A stretch of DNA of 64,000 bases, taken from Mycobacterium sp. OTB74 (GTDB lineage Bacteria > Actinomycetota > Actinomycetes > Mycobacteriales > Mycobacteriaceae). Location of the stretch: assembly GCF_029892685.1 (NCBI RefSeq), contig NZ_JARXVD010000003.1:372001-436000 (forward strand), in the 5' to 3' direction. Each line of letters begins with the position of its first letter. Position 1 is the first letter of the stretch. A program made the position numbers and the translations under genes. Below the pieces are notes generated by a model. The model was not told where the DNA came from, did not search any database, and saw nothing but the letters and a program-made list of their open reading frames with translations. This document shows positions 59,745 to 64,000 of this stretch, in pieces.

Positions 59745-60873
59745 CGCCAACGCCAACACCCCACCGCGGATCGACTTCGCCGGGTCGCCGAGGCCGACCA
59801 TCGGCGTCGAATGGGAATTCGCGCTCGTCGACGCCGTGACCCGGGACCTGAGCAACGAGGCTGCGGCCGTCATCGCCGAGATCGGTGAGACACCGCACGT
59901 CCATAAAGAGTTGCTGCGCAACACCATTGAGGTTGTCACCGGGGTGTGCGTCAATAGCGGCGAGGCGATGGACGACCTGCGCGCCACCCTCGGGCCGGTA
60001 CGCCGGATTGTCCGCGAGCGCGGCATGGAGCTGTTCTGCGCTGGCACGCACCCGTTTGCAGAATGGTCCATGCAGAAGCTCACCGAAGGGGCGCGCTACG
60101 CCGAGTTGATCAAGCGCACCCAGTGGTGGGGGCGACAGATGCTGATCTGGGGCGTGCACGTGCATGTCGGGATCTCATCGGCGCACAAGGTGATGCCCAT
60201 CATCACCTCGCTGCTCAACCAGTACCCGCACCTGCTGGCGCTGTCGGCGTCGTCGCCGTACTGGGACGGCGAGGACACCGGTTATGCCAGCAACCGGGCC
60301 ATGATGTTCCAGCAGTTGCCGACCGCGGGGCTGCCGTTCCACTTCCAGAAGTGGTCGCACTTCGAGCGCTTCGTGCACGACCAGCGCAAGACCGGCATCA
60401 TCGAGCACATGAACGAAATCCGTTGGGACATCAGGCCGTCGCCGCATTTGGGCACCATCGAGGTTCGGATTTTCGACGGGGTTTCCAACATCGCCGAGCT
60501 GGGCGCGCTGGTGGCGCTGACGCACTGCCTGATCGTCGACCTCGACCGTCGGCTCGATGCCGGTGAGCAGCTGCCCACCATGCCGCCGTGGCACGTGCAG
60601 GAGAACAAGTGGCGCGCAGCACGATACGGCCTGGACGCCGAGATCATCCTCGATGCTGACAGCAACGAGCGGCTGGTCACCGAGGACCTGGACGAACTGC
60701 TCAACCGGCTGGAACCCGTTGCGGCATCACTGAATTGCAGTGACGAGCTGGCCCGGGTGACCGACATCTATACGCTGGGCGGGTCGTATCAACGCCAGCG
60801 CCGGGTGGCCGAGGAGAACGATGGCGATCTACTGGAGGTCGTCGACTCATTGGTGTGTGAGCTGGAGTTGTAG
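59725..60873 (+). CDS. Carboxylate-amine ligase, GCS2/YbdK type (Rv0433-like)
   Basis: 382 residues from a GTG within the end of sodC. GCS2 family residues are seen in [13 protein letters not shown] (metal-binding Glu), [62 protein letters not shown]. Enzymes of this group join glutamate with cysteine or other amines using ATP. Mycobacteria use mycothiol, not glutathione, so the physiological product is unknown. The 20-base overlap with sodC suggests translational coupling. Confidence 0.9.
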   Translation: MSSLPGSANANTPPRIDFAGSPRPTIGVEWEFALVDAVTRDLSNEAAAVIAEIGETPHVHKELLRNTIEVVTGVCVNSGEAMDDLRATLGPVRRIVRERGMELFCAGTHPFAEWSMQKLTEGARYAELIKRTQWWGRQMLIWGVHVHVGISSAHKVMPIITSLLNQYPHLLALSASSPYWDGEDTGYASNRAMMFQQLPTAGLPFHFQKWSHFERFVHDQRKTGIIEHMNEIRWDIRPSPHLGTIEVRIFDGVSNIAELGALVALTHCLIVDLDRRLDAGEQLPTMPPWHVQENKWRAARYGLDAEIILDADSNERLVTEDLDELLNRLEPVAASLNCSDELARVTDIYTLGGSYQRQRRVAEENDGDLLEVVDSLVCELEL

Positions 60874-60875
60874 CC

Positions 60876-61511
60876 GTGGCCGTCACACCGATGTTCCCGC
60901 TGGAGTCAGTCAGACTTCCTGGTGAGGGGCTGCCGCTGCGGATTTTCGAGCCACGCTACGGCGAGTTGGTGCGCGATTGCCTGGCCGCCGACGAGCCAGT
61001 GTTCGGGGTGGTACTGATCTCAGCGGGCCGTGAGGTCGGTGGCGGTGACTCGCGCCTTGACGTCGGCGCGTTGGCCCACATCGATACGTGTGAAGCGCAG
61101 GGTGTCGGCCGCTACCGATTGTCCTGTTCGATGACTGAGCGGATCCGAATTCTGCAGTGGCACAACGACGATCCGTATCCACGTGCCACGGTGGAGGTGT
61201 GGCCCGACGAGCCGGGGCCTGCGGTGTCGGACGCGGATGTGGAAGCGGTGGAGGACCGGATCATTGCGGTGTTCTCGCGGGTGGCGGAGGCCAGTGGCGG
61301 GCGCTTACGTAGGCGCGAGGAGATTTTCGCCGGAACGGCGAATGCCGATATGGGACAACGGTTGTACGCGTTGGCGTCGCGGTTGCCGATCGGGCCGGCT
61401 GATAAATATTCGGTGCTGGCGGCGCCGAATGCGGCGGCGCGGTTGGCCGCGTTGAATGAGGCGGTTGACGGGGTGGCTGCCTTGGTGGAGTTTCAGCTGG
61501 CGGAGGAGTGA
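60876..61511 (+). CDS. LON-substrate-binding-domain protein (Rv0434-like)
   Basis: 211 residues from a GTG. The domain reads MFPLESVRLPGEGLPLRIFEPRYGELVRDCLAADEPVFGVVL, then GALAHIDTCEAQGVGRYRLSC and MTERIRILQWHNDDPYPRATVEVW, followed by a helical half. This is the N-terminal substrate domain of Lon protease without ATPase or protease parts. Stand-alone versions exist in most mycobacteria; the function is unknown. It starts 2 bases after the GCS2 gene stop. Confidence 0.9.
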   Translation: MAVTPMFPLESVRLPGEGLPLRIFEPRYGELVRDCLAADEPVFGVVLISAGREVGGGDSRLDVGALAHIDTCEAQGVGRYRLSCSMTERIRILQWHNDDPYPRATVEVWPDEPGPAVSDADVEAVEDRIIAVFSRVAEASGGRLRRREEIFAGTANADMGQRLYALASRLPIGPADKYSVLAAPNAAARLAALNEAVDGVAALVEFQLAEE

Positions 61512-61543
61512 GGACGCGGGCTCGCCTACCACCACAGCCCGAG

Positions 61544-62191
61544 TTACGAGACGCCGACTTTCTGACTGGCTGCAGGGACCGCGTCATTCCCCTTACCCAG
61601 GAACGGCGCGATCATCGACATCACCAGAGCGCCACCGACTGAAAGAGATCCGGACAGCACGGAAAATGCTGCCCCCGAAACTGCGAACTGCAGCGGTGAC
61701 CCGGGCACTGTCAACCCGTAGACGGCCATCGACAGAATTGCGGCAAAGGTCGGCAGGTATGGCAGATGTAACCGGCGTAACGACCCCAGGACCCCTGAAC
61801 TGCCTTGATCCGCTGGAGCTTGCGATGGGGCTCCAGCTGGGACCTGAAGGGTGTAATTTCGCTTTGCAAAGTAGGCGGCAAGGAGAGTTGCACCGCAGGC
61901 GAATACGGATAATCCGTAAAGCACCCAGCGCCCGGTGTTATATGGCTTGCCCAAGGTGTAGAACAACGCCAACAGCGTCGTGTACGCGATCAGCGCCTCA
62001 CTGGGTATCTGTGCAGTCAATAGCTGTGCAAATCCTGCGATCGAGCCGATTGGTGGAGTGGACGCGTTCGCAGGCGTAGGACCAATCGTCGGCCCTGCCG
62101 CCGGTACCCCCTTACTTACGGAGCTCAGCGGCTGGCCGCCGGGTGTGAGGTCGCGTGCGACAGCCAGCGAGGACAAGGAAACCAGGCTCAT
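61544..62191 (-). CDS. Membrane protein of unknown function paired with the kinase
   Basis: 215 residues from an ATG at 62191, preceded by GGGAG at five bases. A Pro/Gly/Ser-rich N terminus (LTPGGQPLSSVSKGVPAAGP) is followed by about five hydrophobic segments (ALIAYTTLLALFYTLG, WVLYGLSVFACGATLLAAYFA, PYLPTFAAILSMAVYGLTV, and SVLSGSLSVGGALVMSMIAPF). I do not recognise the family. It diverges from the Ser/Thr kinase across a 246-base region holding two nearly identical palindromes, so the two genes may be co-regulated. Confidence 0.7.
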   Translation of the reverse strand: MSLVSLSSLAVARDLTPGGQPLSSVSKGVPAAGPTIGPTPANASTPPIGSIAGFAQLLTAQIPSEALIAYTTLLALFYTLGKPYNTGRWVLYGLSVFACGATLLAAYFAKRNYTLQVPAGAPSQAPADQGSSGVLGSLRRLHLPYLPTFAAILSMAVYGLTVPGSPLQFAVSGAAFSVLSGSLSVGGALVMSMIAPFLGKGNDAVPAASQKVGVS

Positions 62192-62289
62192 CACGACTCC
62201 CGTCTGTATTGGCTGTACGCGTCTTGCCGGGCGGAATCGGTTCGCCGGCACACCGACGATGTTGCGCTTTTTGGGCCCTGTGGTCGCGA

Positions 62290-62365
62290 GTAGTCGACTA
62301 CCCGAATTTCACCCGCGGTAGGTACGCCGGGACCGCCGATTTATCGAGTAGCCGACTACTCGCGA
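62290..62365. promoter_or_regulatory. Twin palindromic operators between membrane protein and kinase
   Basis: Site 1 is GAGTAGTCGACTAC, containing the perfect 12-base palindrome GTAGTCGACTAC (62290-62301). Site 2 is GAGTAGCCGACTACTC (62346-62361). TCGCGAGTAGTCG (62284-62296) and CGACTACTCGCGA (62353-62365) also form a 13-base inverted repeat 56 bases apart. The sites lie 73-154 bases upstream of the kinase ATG. A dimeric regulator binding two sites is the simple reading; none is encoded adjacent. Confidence 0.65.
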
Positions 62366-62437
62366 GATGTTGCCCAACGATCCCTAGCGTCGGCCGCACA
62401 ACGCATCGAAACCGTCACCGCAGAGGAGGTCGATGAC

Positions 62438-63445
62438 ATGAACACAGCGCATGGTGCACATGACGATCGCCAACGCGTACAGGACCGGTTGCCCGGCTAC
62501 CAGGTGGGCGATCAGATCGGCCATGGTGGCAGTAGTGTGGTGCTCGCCGGGACGCATCGCAGACTCGAGCGGCCGGTGGCGATCAAACAGATTCGGTCGC
62601 AATTCGCCACGGACCCGAACGTACGTCGCCAGTTCGCCACCGAAGCCCGATTGATCGCAAGCCTGGACCACCCACACGTGGTCTCCATATACGACTACAT
62701 CGAAGACGATGATCTGTGCCTTTTGGTGATGGAGTATCTGCCCGGCGGGACGGTGGAAAAACGAATCACCACAACGGGTTTCAATACGGCAGCGGCATTG
62801 GCGGTGGCGTTGTCATGCGCGGCCGGATTGGAGGCCGCCCACCAGGCCGGCATCCTGCATCGCGACATCAAGCCGTCGAACCTGATGTTCTCGGCGTCTG
62901 GAGCGGTGAAGTTGACCGACTTCGGCATCGCGGAGGTCGTCGGCGACAAGGACGCGCACCCAACCCACCCAAGCGAGGTGTTCGGAACCCCGGCGTATAT
63001 CGCTCCAGAACAAGCCCGGGGCATGGAGCTGAGCCCAGCTACCGATATCTACGCCCTGGCTACGATGCTTTACCGACTGCTTTCCGGAGACCTGCCATTC
63101 CCGTCGGCCCCAGACCCCATCGATACGTTGTTCATGCATGCCTTCGACGCTCCTCGGCCGTTGGTGGACATGGCACCTTCGGTGCCTACGCCGATTGCCG
63201 ATGTCGTGATGCGTGGCCTCGCGACCGATCCTGCCGATCGGTACGGTAGCGCCGATGAGTTCGGCATCGCGCTGGCATCTGCGGCGGTTGCTCTGTGGGG
63301 ACCGAATTGGCTGGGGTCCGTTGGTATCCCGGTGAACGGATCGGACTCTATCCTGGTCGCGGCCACCCGTGCCGGGAATGGGATCGCGCACACCGCGACG
63401 CTGACCCCTGCTATCTCTCCTCGACGCTGCAGAGCTTCGCGGTAA
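62438..63445 (+). CDS. Ser/Thr protein kinase, soluble, with short C terminus
   Basis: 335 residues. All Hanks motifs are present: GHGGSSVVLAG (28-38), Lys50, the Glu in FATEARLIASL, HRDIKPSN (141-148), DFG (161-163), GTPAYIAPEQ (183-192) and the late TDPADRYG. After the kinase domain a 50-residue tail (ALWGPNWLGSVGIPVNGSDSILVAATRAG) matches the start of the regulatory tail of a known mycobacterial kinase group. It then ends in PRRCRASR, which may be a frameshifted or truncated end. No transmembrane helix follows, so it would be cytosolic. Confidence 0.87.
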   Translation: MNTAHGAHDDRQRVQDRLPGYQVGDQIGHGGSSVVLAGTHRRLERPVAIKQIRSQFATDPNVRRQFATEARLIASLDHPHVVSIYDYIEDDDLCLLVMEYLPGGTVEKRITTTGFNTAAALAVALSCAAGLEAAHQAGILHRDIKPSNLMFSASGAVKLTDFGIAEVVGDKDAHPTHPSEVFGTPAYIAPEQARGMELSPATDIYALATMLYRLLSGDLPFPSAPDPIDTLFMHAFDAPRPLVDMAPSVPTPIADVVMRGLATDPADRYGSADEFGIALASAAVALWGPNWLGSVGIPVNGSDSILVAATRAGNGIAHTATLTPAISPRRCRASR

Positions 63446-63540
63446 CTGATACGGCGTCATGGGTGATACCGCACTCCAGGTCCGCATAAACCAACACCAG
63501 CCGGTACTGAAGCGGCGGAAGTGACTGCTGTCGACAGCGG

Positions 63541-64000
63541 TCAGGGCAACTTCCCGTCGACGAACTCACTGCCTACCTCTGGCACCTTGGTGTCGAATTC
63601 GGGCTTGTAGCGGGCGGCCAGGTCGGCCGAGCTCTCGACTGACACCTGCCAGCCGTGGCGGGTCAGCCAGTCGGCGACATCCTCGCGCGGCTCGATGTAG
63701 AACAGGTCGCTGACGTCGGACAACTGCTGGCCGCTATGGGCGGCCTCGGCGCGGATCGCCTCCATGCGCTCGCGGCGAATGCGCTGGTTCTCCTCGCTGA
63801 AGTACTCCGTGCCGAAACCTTCCACTGCGACCCGGCTGCCGGGTGCGCTCAGTTCGTGCACTCGCTCGAACAACAAATCCTGAGCAGCGGCCGGCAGGTA
63901 GGGCAGCAGGCCCTCCGCCAGCCACGCGGTCGGCGTACAAACATCGAAACCGGCCTGACGCAACGCCTCCGGCCAGTCTTGGCGCAGGTCCATCGGCACC
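63541..64000 (-). CDS. SAM-dependent methyltransferase, partial (leucine carboxyl methyltransferase-like)
   Basis: The C-terminal 153 residues are readable; the N terminus lies beyond the window edge. VPMDLRQDWPEALRQAGFD and TAWLAEGLLPYLPAAAQDLLFE are signature strings of the large mycobacterial family of putative S-adenosylmethionine methyltransferases (LCMT/PPM-like, many per genome). They are followed by APGSRVAVEGFG and ADWLTRHGWQV. Substrate unknown. Confidence 0.88.
   Translation of the reverse strand, partial: VPMDLRQDWPEALRQAGFDVCTPTAWLAEGLLPYLPAAAQDLLFERVHELSAPGSRVAVEGFGTEYFSEENQRIRRERMEAIRAEAAHSGQQLSDVSDLFYIEPREDVADWLTRHGWQVSVESSADLAARYKPEFDTKVPEVGSEFVDGKLP

Noticed and set aside
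62284..62365. Phage or plasmid attachment site made by the inverted repeats
   Set aside because: No integrase or tRNA gene is near; the palindromes lie in a divergent promoter region and fit operators better.

Overview
The window is a GC-rich, densely packed actinobacterial chromosome segment. Gene content and order point to a rapidly growing Mycobacterium (Mycolicibacterium type). From memory of the M. tuberculosis map, much of it follows the Rv0389-Rv0434 backbone: purT - rhodanese - metZ, then an Rv0406c-like hydrolase - fgd1 - pta - ackA - pknG - glnH - glnX - mutT3 - thiE / thiO-thiS-thiG - lpqL, an Rv0421c-like hydrolase - thiD - thiC, and xthA - Rv0428c-like - def - Rv0430 - virR - sodC - Rv0433 - Rv0434-like. 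No tRNA, rRNA, transposase, integrase or CRISPR array was recognised.

Layout. 0-2.3 kb: truncated ArsR regulator with an operator over its own start, a 3Fe-4S type ferredoxin and a CPA1 Na+/H+ antiporter. 2.4-6.4 kb: UBP zinc finger, a degenerate PurT, a membrane protein, a rhodanese and MetZ, mostly with 4-bp stop/start overlaps. 6.5-10.7 kb: DUF732-like lipoprotein, SDR and FAD monooxygenase diverging from a shared palindrome, GNAT and an MBL hydrolase. 10.7-16.3 kb: fgd1 preceded by three 27-bp repeats, then an accessory block (phage-tailspike-like beta-helix protein, esterase remnant, secretory lipase, second-type GalU flanked by two copies of a palindromic repeat). 16.3-25.4 kb: pta-ackA acetate pathway, then the convergent glnX-glnH-pknG signalling operon. 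25.4-34.1 kb: mutT3, the thiamine genes with a TPP riboswitch, a GDSL hydrolase with an ABC exporter, and LpqL with an apparently inactive tandem paralogue. 34.2-42.6 kb: accessory genes and regulators (LysR, GntR, a double-headed TetR), F420-type and Baeyer-Villiger type oxidoreductases, an MFS carrier and a methyltransferase. 42.6-46.7 kb: thiD and thiC, the latter with its own TPP riboswitch. 46.9-49.9 kb: DHA2 exporter and small proteins.

The most notable system is at 50.9-56.5 kb: an operon jetA-jetB-jetC (DUF3375, DUF4194, SMC-like ATPase), the core of a Wadjet/MksBEF anti-plasmid condensin. It sits between xthA and the Rv0428c-like gene. No JetD (MksG) nuclease is present beside it; xthA, another nuclease, occupies the downstream slot 12 nt after jetC. 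JetC carries an in-frame duplicated 10-residue segment built from a short repeat that also occurs near 2.7 kb.

56.5-64 kb returns to backbone genes (GNAT, def, virR, sodC, GCS2, LON-domain protein). It ends with a membrane protein and a Ser/Thr kinase diverging from two near-identical palindromes, and a partial methyltransferase. Family and orthologue assignments come from reading the sequences against remembered family signatures; no database search was run.
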